NCBI RefSeq assembly: GCF_030063305.1
Contig: NZ_JASISV010000004.1
Span: 62,001-126,000 of the forward strand
Reading direction: 5' to 3'
Length of the DNA stretch: 64,000 nt
Source: Salinibacterium sp. G-O1
GTDB taxonomy: Bacteria > Actinomycetota > Actinomycetes > Actinomycetales > Microbacteriaceae
Made by a program: the position numbers and the translations under genes. The notes beneath the pieces are model-generated. The model was not told where the DNA came from, did not search any database, and saw nothing but the letters and a program-made list of their open reading frames with translations. Positions 16,422 to 24,382 of this stretch are shown here, piece after piece. Position 1 is the first letter of the stretch. Every line of letters begins with the position of its first letter.

Positions 16422-17018
16422 ATGGAACCCACAGCACCGCGCGATCAGCTTCGCGGTCGCGAAACGAAGCAGCGGGTGATCGAGGCAGCGACGGCGGAGT
16501 TTGCCGAATATGGTGTCGCCGGCGCCCGGATCAACCGCATCGCAGACACCGCGAGAGCCAGCAAGGAACGCATCTACGCGTGGTTCGGAGACAAAGACTC
16601 CCTCTTCGGGCACGTGATGCAGCAGGGCCTCGACCGCCTCGCCGACGCCGTCCCCATCGAGGTCGACCTCGTCGAGTACACCGTGATGCTCCACGACTAC
16701 TTCGCGCGCGACGAGAGCGTGCAGCGGATCGCGACGTGGGCGTGGCTACACGACACGGCCACCGCGGGTGCCTTCTCGAGCGACCGAACGCTCGGGTACC
16801 TCCACAAGCTCGACGTCATTCGGGATGCACAGCAACGCGGGCTCGCCGATCAGAGCTGGCGACCGGAGGAGCTGCTCGCCATTCTGCTTGCCGTGGCCAC
16901 GAACTGGAATCGTGCGCCAGCCGAATTGCGCACCATCGATCCAGCAGGCTTTGACGCAGACCGTGAGGCCCAGCGCGCATCGGTGCGGCAGGCGGCACGC
17001 CGGATCGTCGGCCCCTGA
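16422..17018 (+). CDS. TetR-family transcriptional regulator
   Basis: 198 residues. The N-terminal helix-turn-helix is RVIEAATAEFAEYGVAGARINRIADTARAS in overlapping pieces, followed by KERIYAWFGDKDSLF, the family signature. The C-terminal half is a helical ligand domain with a TetR_C-like WAWLHDT segment. ATG 16422 has GGGAGG about 9 nt upstream. It is divergent from the NADP oxidoreductase and likely represses it and itself. Confidence 0.9.
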   Translation: MEPTAPRDQLRGRETKQRVIEAATAEFAEYGVAGARINRIADTARASKERIYAWFGDKDSLFGHVMQQGLDRLADAVPIEVDLVEYTVMLHDYFARDESVQRIATWAWLHDTATAGAFSSDRTLGYLHKLDVIRDAQQRGLADQSWRPEELLAILLAVATNWNRAPAELRTIDPAGFDADREAQRASVRQAARRIVGP

Positions 17019-17043
17019 TCCGCGCATCGCCTAGCGTGGAGTG

Positions 17044-17460
17044 ATGGATGCGTGCGCGAAGCTGGTGAGGGTTGTCGAGCTGATTGCCATCGAGACGAGC
17101 GACCCCCGCCGGGCACTTGTTGCGCTGGGAACTGCCGCGGCGGGCATCCGCACGGGACCGCTCGCACTCATCGACCTCGCACGCGGCGGCCGCAATCACT
17201 TCCCCGGGCGAGGGATGGCCAGCGAATTCGATGACGACTCCGACGGCCAGGCTCGCCATTTCGCCGGCATCGCGACCTCGGCAGCGCGGGTAGGACCCAC
17301 GCTCACCCGGTGGCTGTCGATCGTGGTGGGGCGCGATGCCCCGTCATCGCCCGACGGCAAGTTAACCGACCTCGCCGTGGAGTTTGCGCGCGCACTGTTG
17401 AGAGGTGACCTGGCAACGGCCGACGCGGCCGACTGGCTCCGCGAACGACTATGTAACTGA
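17044..17460 (+). CDS. Hypothetical protein, about 138 residues
   Basis: I do not recognise the family. The protein is soluble, with no signal peptide. It begins CAKLVRVVELIAIETSD and contains the acidic segment GMASEFDDDSDGQARHFAGIA and a helical C-terminus ending DWLRERL. The FDDDSDGQARHF stretch could be a metal- or ligand-binding loop, but this is speculation. GTG 17041 and ATG 17044 are both possible starts. Codon use and GC look like the neighbours, supporting a real gene. It lies between the TetR gene and a small membrane protein on the same strand. Confidence 0.6.
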   Translation: MDACAKLVRVVELIAIETSDPRRALVALGTAAAGIRTGPLALIDLARGGRNHFPGRGMASEFDDDSDGQARHFAGIATSAARVGPTLTRWLSIVVGRDAPSSPDGKLTDLAVEFARALLRGDLATADAADWLRERLCN

Positions 17461-17488
17461 CCCGGCACGAGCCGCTCCACCGTAAGCT

Positions 17489-17821
17489 GTGATGGTGGAG
17501 CCCTGGATCGTCATACTCATCATCGTTGGCGTCGGTGTCGTTTTCTACATCGCACAGCATGTCGGACTCATCGATCTCACCGACAAAAGCAAGTCGCCGG
17601 GTGGCAGTGGCGGTGGCATCGCCGGAATCGGTGACGAGGTGTTCAACCCCACTCGTCACGAGGCCCAGATCGAGATGGATCGCCAGTCGATCCTGCCAGC
17701 GCCCGCTCCGCTACCGGGGGATGGCGATTTCGGCATCTACGACGGCCAGCTCAAAATCGACCTCTCGCAGCGCGGCAAGCACTACAAGGACGACGACGAG
17801 GGCCCCGCGGCTAGCGACTGA
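17489..17821 (+). CDS. Small single-pass membrane protein, unknown function
   Basis: About 110 residues. Residues 5-25 (WIVILIIVGVGVVFYIAQHV) form one membrane segment. It is followed by a Gly/Ser-rich linker (GGSGGGIAG) and an acidic, Pro-containing tail that is probably cytosolic given the few positive charges before the segment. No known domain is recognised. The start is GTG 17489 or ATG 17492. Its last 11 bp overlap the convergent acetyltransferase gene. Confidence 0.6.
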   Translation: MMVEPWIVILIIVGVGVVFYIAQHVGLIDLTDKSKSPGGSGGGIAGIGDEVFNPTRHEAQIEMDRQSILPAPAPLPGDGDFGIYDGQLKIDLSQRGKHYKDDDEGPAASD

Positions 17822-18095
17822 GCAGGTCTTCGTACTCCGGATGCTTCGAGATCCAGTCAGCGGTGAACGGGCAACTCGGAACGACGCGGTAGTCGGTATC
17901 TGCCCGGATCAGGTTGAGTGCTCCGCGCACCAGCTCCCCAGCGAGACCTTTGCCGCGCTGCGACGGATCGATCTCGGTGTGGGTTATCACGATCGAGTTG
18001 TCCTGAATCCGGTAGTCAGACTCGCCCACGCTGGCGCCGTCCAGGAGCAGTTCGAAACGGTTCATGTTCGTGTCCTGCTGCACCTCGGTGGTCAT
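17811..18095 (-). CDS. GNAT-like N-acetyltransferase, small YjdJ type
   Basis: 94 residues, the usual length for YjdJ-type GCN5-related proteins. The acetyl-CoA loop is IDPSQRGKGLAGELVRGAL, preceded by beta strands ending SIVITHTEI. The C-terminal VPSCPFTADWISKHPEYEDLL contains the Cys-Pro-Phe-(x)5-7-His-Pro-x-(Y/F) motif conserved in this subfamily. The substrate is unknown. It overlaps the small membrane protein gene tail to tail by 11 bp and lies 9 bp from the end of the LacI gene. Confidence 0.85.
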   Translation of the reverse strand: MTTEVQQDTNMNRFELLLDGASVGESDYRIQDNSIVITHTEIDPSQRGKGLAGELVRGALNLIRADTDYRVVPSCPFTADWISKHPEYEDLLSR

Positions 18096-18104
18096 GCTTC
18101 AAGC

Positions 18105-19130
18105 CTACGCGCTGTCGCGGATGACCATTCTCGTCGGCATGATGCACTCGCGCTCCGTGGGCTCCCCGCGCAACAGGGACAGCATCATCCTGGCCATTTC
18201 GACACCCATCTCGAGTGAGGGCTGATGCACAGTGGTGATGCCGATGTTGCCGCCGGTGGCCGCCGAGCTGTCGTCGAACCCGACGATTGCCACGTCTCCG
18301 GGCACGGCCAGCCCTCGATCGCGCAGTACCGCGATCGCCCCTGTTGCCATGAGGTCGCTCGCGACGAATACCGCGTCGATGTCGGGTGCCTCGTCGAGCA
18401 ACTCCCTCATCGCGGATGCGCCACTCGCTACCGTGAAATCTCCCTGGGCGCGAAGATCGTCGCTCATCCCGGCGTCGCGCAGGGCGCGACTCCAGCCCTC
18501 GGACCGGTCGAGCGCGGCCTGCATGTTGGCCGGTCCGGCGATCGTCGCGATGCGTTTGCGACCCAGCCCGACGAGGTAGTTCGTCGCCATCGCGGCACCG
18601 GCCGCGTTGTCAACATCCACGTAGTTGTTGGTGTGCAGTTCCGGATAGTAGGGCCGGCCGCCGAACACGACGGGGAGGGTGGCATCCAGCGTCGTAAAGA
18701 AGTCATCGCCCGAATGGTGCGACACGACGATCGCACCATCGACGTTGCCGCCGAGCAGGTAGCGGATGGTTTTGGCAGACGGGCTTGAGGCGCTCGCGAG
18801 CTGCAGGTTGAGAACGTAGTCGCTCTCCTCAAGACCCTGTGCGATTCCCTGCACGATCTGGGCGAAGAAGGGGTCGCCGAAGAATCTGGTCGTATCCTCC
18901 GGCACCACGAGCGCGATAGCCATCGTTTGGCTGTTCGCGAGGGATCGCGCCGCGCGGTTCGGGATGTAGTTGAGGTGGGCGATGGCCGCGTTGACGGCGG
19001 TGACCACATCCGGTCGCACCTGGCTCGACCCGTTGACGACCCGCGACACCGTCGAGCGAGACACCCCGGCCTCGGTCGCGACGGCCTCCAGCGTTGGCGC
19101 ACTGCGTCTGCCGGGTTGTTCGAGCGTCAT
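18105..19130 (-). CDS. cebR: LacI-family repressor, CebR-like
   Basis: 341 residues. The N-terminal LacI HTH is TLEAVATEAGVSRSTVSRVVNG, with hinge-helix residues NRAARSLA. The periplasmic-binding-like effector domain includes DAVFVASDLMATGAI and DVAIVGFDDSSAA. It is the last gene of the sugar operon, 15 nt after the GH1 gene. Two TGGGAGCGCTCTCA sites lie upstream of the operon's first gene; this is one base from the Streptomyces CebR operator TGGGAGCGCTCCCA, which is released by cellobiose. So it is probably a cello-oligosaccharide-responsive repressor. Confidence 0.82.
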   Translation of the reverse strand: MTLEQPGRRSAPTLEAVATEAGVSRSTVSRVVNGSSQVRPDVVTAVNAAIAHLNYIPNRAARSLANSQTMAIALVVPEDTTRFFGDPFFAQIVQGIAQGLEESDYVLNLQLASASSPSAKTIRYLLGGNVDGAIVVSHHSGDDFFTTLDATLPVVFGGRPYYPELHTNNYVDVDNAAGAAMATNYLVGLGRKRIATIAGPANMQAALDRSEGWSRALRDAGMSDDLRAQGDFTVASGASAMRELLDEAPDIDAVFVASDLMATGAIAVLRDRGLAVPGDVAIVGFDDSSAATGGNIGITTVHQPSLEMGVEMARMMLSLLRGEPTERECIMPTRMVIRDSA

Positions 19131-19145
19131 GGGGTGAAGTCTAGG

Positions 19146-20567
19146 TCAGAGTGAACGGCCCGAGATCACGCGGGTGTAAGCGATTGCGCTGTCTTTCGGC
19201 GTGCGCTCCTGCGTCTCATAGTCGACCCGAACGATGCCAAACCGCTTGTCGTAACCCCACGCCCACTCGAAGTTGTCCATCAGCGACCAATAGAAGTATC
19301 CGGTCACGGGCACGCCGTCGTCGATCGCGTCCAGAATGGCCCGCAGGTGAGCTTCCAGGAAGCTGACCCGCTCGGTGTCGTGCACCGCGCCGTCGACCAG
19401 CTCGTCGTCGTAGGCCGCTCCGTTTTCGGTGACGGCGAGGGCGATGCCTGCCGGTCCTGTGTACTCGTCGTGCACCCGCTTCAGCAGTCGGGTGAGCCCC
19501 TCGGGCTGCACCTCCCAGCCCATGCCGGTCGTCGGGAGGTCACGCAGGTGCCAGTACACGTCGTCGGCGGCCGGGAACGGCGAGCGCTTCGGCCGCACGG
19601 AGGGCGCTGCCGTCGTCATCGCGGCGTCGGTGGGCCGCGAGCTGACGGCGTCGCCGTGGTAGTAGTTCACTCCGAGCGAGTGGATGGGTGAGCTGATGAT
19701 CTCGAGATCGCCGGGCTGCACGTGCTGCTCGAAACCGAGGTGTGCGACATCCTGCATCACGTCGGCCGGGTACGACCCGCGGAAGATCGGATCGAGGAAG
19801 AACCTGTTGAACTGGCCGTCGATGCGGCGTGCGGCATCGAGATCGCCAGCGTCGGTGGGGTCGACGGCGTCCGCCACCGTGAGGTTCAGCGTGATGCCGA
19901 GCTGCAGGCTGTCGTCACGCGCGGCGAGGTCTTTCACCGTCAGCCCGTGCGCGAGCAGCAGGTGGTGGCCCGCAGCGAGTCCGGTCGCCGGATCCTGGAT
20001 GCCGGGCGCGTGCTCCCCGCCGATGTAGCTCAGGAATGACGCGCACCACGGTTCGTTGAGGGTGGTCCACGAGGTGACCCGGTCGCCGAGGGCGTCGTGC
20101 ACCCCCAGCGCGTAGTCCCGGAATCGGAACGCCGTATCGCGGTTCGCCCAGCCTCCGAGCTCCTGAAGGGCCTGCGGAAGATCCCAGTGATACAGCGTCA
20201 GCCACGGGGCGATCCCTTTATCGAGGAGCTCGTCGACGAGTCGCGAGTAGAAATCGAGACCCTTCGGGTTGAACGCACCGCCGTCTGGCTGCACCCGCGA
20301 CCACGACGTCGAGAACCTGTACGCCTCGAGCCCGAGGTCTTTCATCATCGAGACATCGTCGCGATAGCGATGGTAGTGGTCGCACGCAACGTCACCGTTG
20401 TCGGCATTCACGACCGCGCCGGGCACCCGACAAAAGGCGTCCCAGATGGAATCGGTGCGCCCATCCTCGTGTGCGGCGCCCTCGATCTGGAACGCGGCCG
20501 TGGCCGCACCGAAGAAAAAGGTGGGCGGGAACGATCGGGGGGAGGTGGCGTCGGGCATAAAACTCAT
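19146..20567 (-). CDS. bglC: GH1 beta-glucosidase
   Basis: 473 residues, typical for family GH1. The N-terminal signature is FFFGAATAAFQIEGAAHEDG. The catalytic acid/base is Glu172 in TLNEPW and the nucleophile is Glu381 in VTENG; YFYWSLMDNFEWAWGY is the substrate-site segment. No signal peptide, so it hydrolyses imported cellobiose or other beta-glucosides inside the cell. It lies between the second permease and the LacI repressor, as bglC does in Streptomyces ceb clusters. Confidence 0.93.
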   Translation of the reverse strand: MSFMPDATSPRSFPPTFFFGAATAAFQIEGAAHEDGRTDSIWDAFCRVPGAVVNADNGDVACDHYHRYRDDVSMMKDLGLEAYRFSTSWSRVQPDGGAFNPKGLDFYSRLVDELLDKGIAPWLTLYHWDLPQALQELGGWANRDTAFRFRDYALGVHDALGDRVTSWTTLNEPWCASFLSYIGGEHAPGIQDPATGLAAGHHLLLAHGLTVKDLAARDDSLQLGITLNLTVADAVDPTDAGDLDAARRIDGQFNRFFLDPIFRGSYPADVMQDVAHLGFEQHVQPGDLEIISSPIHSLGVNYYHGDAVSSRPTDAAMTTAAPSVRPKRSPFPAADDVYWHLRDLPTTGMGWEVQPEGLTRLLKRVHDEYTGPAGIALAVTENGAAYDDELVDGAVHDTERVSFLEAHLRAILDAIDDGVPVTGYFYWSLMDNFEWAWGYDKRFGIVRVDYETQERTPKDSAIAYTRVISGRSL

Positions 20568-20574
20568 TCTTTCA

Positions 20575-21498
20575 TCAGCCCTTTACGGCGCCTTGCATAA
20601 TGCCGGAGACGAGCTGCCGGCCGGCCACAATAAACAGGATCAGCAGCGGGATCGTCGACAGGATCACGCCGGCGAGCACCACCGAGTAGTCCACGAAGTA
20701 GTTGCTCTGGAGCAGCGCGAGGGCCACCGGCAGGGTGGGGTTCTGCCGGTCGAGCACGATGAACGGCCAGAAGAAGTTCGTCCACGTCGAGATGAAGATG
20801 AACAACCCGAGCATCGCAGCCGCGGGCCTCGCCGCCGGCAGGGCGATGTGCCAGAAGGTGCGGATCATGGATGCCCCATCCACCCGTGCCGCCTCGATCA
20901 GTTCGTACGGCAGCGCCTGGCTGAAGTATTGCGTCATCCAGAACACACCGAAGGCCGACACGATGGCGGGCAGGATGACCGCCGACAGCGTGCCAGCGAG
21001 CTGCAACTGCGACATCACGATGAACAGCGGGACGATGCCCAGCTGGGTCGGCACGGCCATGGTCGCGATGACGAACACCAGCATGCCGGTCTTGCCGCGG
21101 AAGCGCAGTTTCGCGAACGCGTAGCCAGACAGGGTCGAGAAGAACACGACGCTGGCCGCAACCACCGTCGACACGATGATGCTGTTGCCGATGGCGCGCC
21201 AGAAGTTGACGCTCTGGTTCTCGAGCACCGAGGCCGCGTTGACGAGGAAGTTGCCGCCCGGCCACCACACAATGTCCTGCTTAGTGATGGTGGAGGCGTC
21301 GCCGCTCCCGATCAGGAACGACCAGTACAGCGGGAACACGGATCCGAGGATGACGGCCGCGAGAAACCCGTAGGTCAGGAAGCCGGGGCGCTGGCGGTTG
21401 GCGAGCCGGTTCGGGCGGCGACGAATCGCGCGGTCGCGTTCGAACGGAGCGGATCCAACGTGGTTCTCCACGCGGTCGGGAGTGAGCTGGGCGGTCAT
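20575..21498 (-). CDS. cebG: Sugar ABC transporter permease (MalG/CebG type)
   Basis: 307 residues with six predicted membrane segments. The cytoplasmic ATPase-coupling loop is EAARVDGASMIRTFWHIALP (EAA motif). The ATG at 21498 overlaps the stop of the first permease (ATGA). An open frame extends far upstream in the same phase, but it is only the shadow of the first permease. It pairs with the MalF-type permease to form the import pore. Confidence 0.92.
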   Translation of the reverse strand: MTAQLTPDRVENHVGSAPFERDRAIRRRPNRLANRQRPGFLTYGFLAAVILGSVFPLYWSFLIGSGDASTITKQDIVWWPGGNFLVNAASVLENQSVNFWRAIGNSIIVSTVVAASVVFFSTLSGYAFAKLRFRGKTGMLVFVIATMAVPTQLGIVPLFIVMSQLQLAGTLSAVILPAIVSAFGVFWMTQYFSQALPYELIEAARVDGASMIRTFWHIALPAARPAAAMLGLFIFISTWTNFFWPFIVLDRQNPTLPVALALLQSNYFVDYSVVLAGVILSTIPLLILFIVAGRQLVSGIMQGAVKG

Positions 21499-22499
21499 AC
21501 CGTTACCTTCTGCCTGCGAGGTTGTGCCGGCTTCGTCGTCCGCGCCGCGGCGGTGATGTCGCTGGAGGCCGCGATCCTCCTGGTGATGGCAAGGTTCAGC
21601 AGCCCGATGAGCACGATGATCAGGAACAGCAGCCAGGCGACGGCGGAAGCCCGACCGAAGTTCAGCTGGCCCCAGCCGAGGTTGTAGAGATAGATGGTGA
21701 TGGTCATCCACTGGCTGTTGGCGCCGCCCTGGCCGTACTGGTCGTAGAGGCGAGGCTCGTCGAAGATCTGCAGGCCGCCGATGGTCGAGGTGACGATCAC
21801 GAAGATGAGGGTCGGGCGAAGCTGCGGGATCGTGATGGAGAAGAACTGGCGGGGCTTTGAGGCTCCATCGATTGATGCCGCTTCGTACAGGTCGCGGGGG
21901 ATCGCCTGCATCCCCGCGAGCAGGATCAGGGCGGTGTAGCCGGTCCAGCGGAAGTTGACCATGGTGGCGATGGCGAGATGACTCGGCAGCTCCTGCGAGT
22001 GCCACTGCACGGGCGGGATGCCCAGCTGGCCGAGCATGTTGTTCACGAGGCCGTACTGGTCGCCAAACATGTTGCTGAAGATGAGGGTGACGGCGACCGG
22101 CGCGACGATGTACGGCAGTAGCACGCCCATGCGCCAGAAGGTTTTTGCGCGAAGGTTCTCGTTGAGCACGGCCGCGATGAGGAGGGCGAACGCCACCTGC
22201 GGAACCATCGAGAACAGGAAGATGCTGAAGGTGTTGCGCAGCGCTATCCAGAACTGGGGCTGCTGCAGCACGAACGCGAAATTGTCGAGGCCGACGAAGT
22301 CGCCCTGGCCGCCGATCAGGTGCCATTCGTGCACTGACACAAACGCCGTGTAAAGCAGCGGGAACAGGCCCGTGATGGCGAAGAGGATGAAGAAGGGCGA
22401 GACGTAGAGGTAGGGGGAGATTTTCACGTCCCAGTGCGAGAGCTTCTGGGAGAACGCGATCCGCCTGATGCGGCGCTCATCGTCGAGTGCGGTGGTCAT
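21495..22499 (-). CDS. cebF: Sugar ABC transporter permease (MalF/CebF type)
   Basis: 334 residues, six membrane segments. The first segment is PYLYVSPFFILFAITGLFP and the EAA loop is EAASIDGASKPRQFFSITIP. It lies 84 nt after the solute-binding protein gene and overlaps the next permease by 4 nt. No ATP-binding protein is encoded in the operon. Actinobacterial carbohydrate importers of this kind usually share one ATPase (MsiK) encoded elsewhere. Confidence 0.92.
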   Translation of the reverse strand: MTTALDDERRIRRIAFSQKLSHWDVKISPYLYVSPFFILFAITGLFPLLYTAFVSVHEWHLIGGQGDFVGLDNFAFVLQQPQFWIALRNTFSIFLFSMVPQVAFALLIAAVLNENLRAKTFWRMGVLLPYIVAPVAVTLIFSNMFGDQYGLVNNMLGQLGIPPVQWHSQELPSHLAIATMVNFRWTGYTALILLAGMQAIPRDLYEAASIDGASKPRQFFSITIPQLRPTLIFVIVTSTIGGLQIFDEPRLYDQYGQGGANSQWMTITIYLYNLGWGQLNFGRASAVAWLLFLIIVLIGLLNLAITRRIAASSDITAAARTTKPAQPRRQKVTV

Positions 22500-22583
22500 G
22501 ATGTCGATTCCGTTGCGCTTGGTGGTGCAGATTCAGGATGGGCCGCGCGGCCGTGGTGGAACCGCGCGGCCCTGGTCCTGTGG

Positions 22584-23870
22584 CTAGCCGAGCGCCTTCA
22601 CATCGGCGACGAACTGGGCCCACGAGTCGGAGATCGACTGGGACTTGTCTACGTCGACCCTCGTGAGTGACTTCTGCAGCGCGTCGTTGATGGGGAAGTA
22701 CTTCACGCTCTTGAAGGGCGTGACGGTGATGGCCTCTGAACGGTCGGAGAAGATCTGGCCGACAGGTGCGTTGTTGAAGAACTCGTCGGTGGACTCCAGC
22801 AGGGCGGGATCGCTGTAGGTCGCGACCTGGCTCGGGAAGGTTCCCGCGGCCGTGAACGCCTGCAGCTGCTGCTCAGGGGCGGTCAGCCATGCTGCGAACT
22901 CCTGAGCTTCCTTGGGGTGCTTGCCCTGCGCCGGAACGGTCAGGTACGAGCCGCCCCAGTTTCCGCCGCCGCCGGGGAAGACGTTGGCGATGTTCCAGTC
23001 AGCGATCTCCGGTGCGTTGCCGGAGATGACGCCGAGCATCCAACCTGGGCAGAGCATTGTGGCGAACGAGCCGTTCGCGAGTCCAGCGCTCCAGTCATCG
23101 CTCCACTGGCCGAGGTGTGCCGAGAGGGTGCTGCTCGCCTCGAGCACCGACGTGAAGGCTTCCTCCACCTCGGGGTTTTCGGTGGCGATGACGGTTCCGT
23201 CATTCTCCTCGTAGGCGTTCTCCACCTGGTTGATGACGCCCTGGTATGTGGCGCCCGCCGAGTCGAACCACGGGTTGCCCGTGGCATCCACGTACTGCTG
23301 GCCGACCGAGTAGTAGTTGTCCCAGTCGCCATCGAGAAGGGCGGCAACCTCGGCGGGCTCGCTTGGCAGCCCGGCCGCCTTCAGCAGGTCGGCGCGGTAG
23401 CACACGGCCTCGGGGCCGATGTCGGTGCCGTAGCCGACAAGACGACCGTCGGGGTCAGTCGCGGAGGCGGTCTTCCATTCGACCCAGCGCCCGTCGACCT
23501 CGGGGCTCGACAGGTCGGTGAGCTTGTCCGAGTACTGCATGATCTCGGCGAGCCAGTCGACCTCGATGGCCTCGACGTCGGCGAGACCCGAACCCGCGCC
23601 GAGCTTCGTGAAGAAGTTGTCGCGTGCGTCGTTGGAGGTCGCCGCCTTGTTGTGAACGATCGTGATGTTCGGGTGAGTCTCGGTGTACTGGGCGAGCATC
23701 TCGTCCGAATATCCGAAGTCGTTGAAGGTCGCGAGTGTGAGGGTGATCTTCTCGTTGGGATCGGCAGCAGCGCCGTCACCGGATGATGCGCAGCCGGTGG
23801 CTACGAGTGTGATGGCTGCTGCGCCGGCGACTACTGCGGCAATTGTGCGTCGTGATGTTCTCACGGTCAC
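22584..23870 (-). CDS. cebE: Extracellular sugar-binding lipoprotein of an ABC importer (CebE-like)
   Basis: 428 residues. A lipoprotein signal peptide (RRTIAAVVAGAAAITLVATGC) ends in a lipobox with Cys27, so it is membrane-anchored outside the cell. The rest is a cluster-1 solute-binding protein, with LTLATFNDFGYSDEML at the start of domain 1 and EAQEFAAWLTAPEQQ and LQKSLTRVDVD later. It is the first gene of the five-gene sugar operon and is preceded by two LacI-type operators. The ligand is inferred as cellobiose/cellotriose from the operator sequence and the GH1 partner. Confidence 0.9.
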   Translation of the reverse strand: MTVRTSRRTIAAVVAGAAAITLVATGCASSGDGAAADPNEKITLTLATFNDFGYSDEMLAQYTETHPNITIVHNKAATSNDARDNFFTKLGAGSGLADVEAIEVDWLAEIMQYSDKLTDLSSPEVDGRWVEWKTASATDPDGRLVGYGTDIGPEAVCYRADLLKAAGLPSEPAEVAALLDGDWDNYYSVGQQYVDATGNPWFDSAGATYQGVINQVENAYEENDGTVIATENPEVEEAFTSVLEASSTLSAHLGQWSDDWSAGLANGSFATMLCPGWMLGVISGNAPEIADWNIANVFPGGGGNWGGSYLTVPAQGKHPKEAQEFAAWLTAPEQQLQAFTAAGTFPSQVATYSDPALLESTDEFFNNAPVGQIFSDRSEAITVTPFKSVKYFPINDALQKSLTRVDVDKSQSISDSWAQFVADVKALG

Positions 23871-23943
23871 TCCTTTGTGCGTGGGTGGGTTCTACGGATG
23901 TGCTGGATGGGCCCGGGATGTCCGAGCGCCTCATCGACTGCGA

Positions 23944-23957
23944 TGGGAGCGCTCTCA
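23944..23957. promoter_or_regulatory. LacI/CebR-type operator TGGGAGCGCTCTCA (site 1)
   Basis: It lies 74 bp upstream of the cebE-like start. It is one base away from the perfect Streptomyces CebR operator and identical to site 2 at 24009-24022, 65 bp upstream. It probably mediates repression of the sugar operon by the LacI protein at 18105-19130. Confidence 0.8.
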
Positions 23958-24008
23958 CGGGCTGAAGCTCAGAGTAAACAGGCCGTAAGCCGGGTGTCAA
24001 GAACTGTT

Positions 24009-24022
24009 TGGGAGCGCTCTCA
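24009..24022. promoter_or_regulatory. LacI/CebR-type operator TGGGAGCGCTCTCA (site 2)
   Basis: Identical in 16 bases (TGGGAGCGCTCTCACG) to site 1. The centre-to-centre distance of 65 bp is about six helical turns, compatible with looping or cooperative binding on one face. Confidence 0.8.
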
Positions 24023-24037
24023 CGCGGCGGGCCCTGT

Positions 24038-24051
24038 CGCAAGCGCTTGCG
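24038..24051. promoter_or_regulatory. 14-bp perfect palindrome CGCAAGCGCTTGCG, possible second LacI-family operator
   Basis: It has the central AGCGCT of a LacI-family site, flanked by different outer bases (GCA/TGC). It lies 16 bp beyond operator site 2. It may bind a different LacI-family protein or be a weaker site for the same one. Nothing more is visible. Confidence 0.4.
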
Positions 24052-24198
24052 CCGCCCAGGACGCCCGCCATTGCGCGGGTTCCCTCCGCGACATCCGTCT
24101 CGAAAAGATTTCTGCGCAGGATGCCGGCAGCCACCCCCGCGCGCGGTGCATCCGCTCGCTCCCTCCGCCCACCGCGTCCCGTCCGCCCGTCCCCTCCG

Positions 24199-24279
24199 CC
24201 CAAATGAAGGAGAAATGCAGTTTCGCGGGGTGATTACGCGGCAGGATGCCCCTGCCCGCCGAAATCTCCTTCATTTGGG
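24199..24279. repeat. Long inverted repeat with CCCAAATGAAGGAGA arms
   Basis: The perfect 15-nt arms are CCCAAATGAAGGAGA (24199-24213) and its complement (24265-24279). After a 7-nt bulge on the left, TTTCG (24221-24225) pairs with CGAAA (24260-24264). The loop is GC-rich. It is not a simple terminator because the arms are far apart and no T-run follows on the exporter strand. It is unrelated in sequence to the 58-bp repeat. Confidence 0.7.
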
Positions 24280-24329
24280 GGGGAAAGGGAGCGCGGCGCT
24301 GAGTGCCGGAGCGCGGCCGGCGGGCAACG

Positions 24330-24370
24330 AAAAACGGATCCGGCCCGCCCGTGGGGCTGAGCCGGATCCG
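24330..24370 (-). terminator. Rho-independent terminator of the exporter gene
   Basis: Read on the minus strand, CGGATCCGGC (24370-24361) pairs with GCCGGATCCG (24344-24335) around a 16-nt loop, followed at once by a TTTTT run. It starts 13 bp after the exporter stop codon at 24383. Confidence 0.8.
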
Positions 24371-24382
24371 CTTCGGGACTCT

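Larger units (their letters stand above)
23871..24382. other. 512-bp intergenic region between the exporter and the sugar operon
   Basis: No credible gene is seen in any frame. It contains, from right to left, the exporter terminator (24330-24370), a long-armed hairpin (24199-24279), a 14-bp palindrome (24038-24051) and two LacI operators (24009-24022, 23944-23957). The stretch 24052-24198 is GC-rich with no pattern I can assign. Confidence 0.7.

Noticed and set aside
20575-22326. A single 583-residue frame covering both sugar permeases
   Set aside because: Its first half is not membrane-protein-like and is the shadow of the first permease; the real start is the ATG at 21498.
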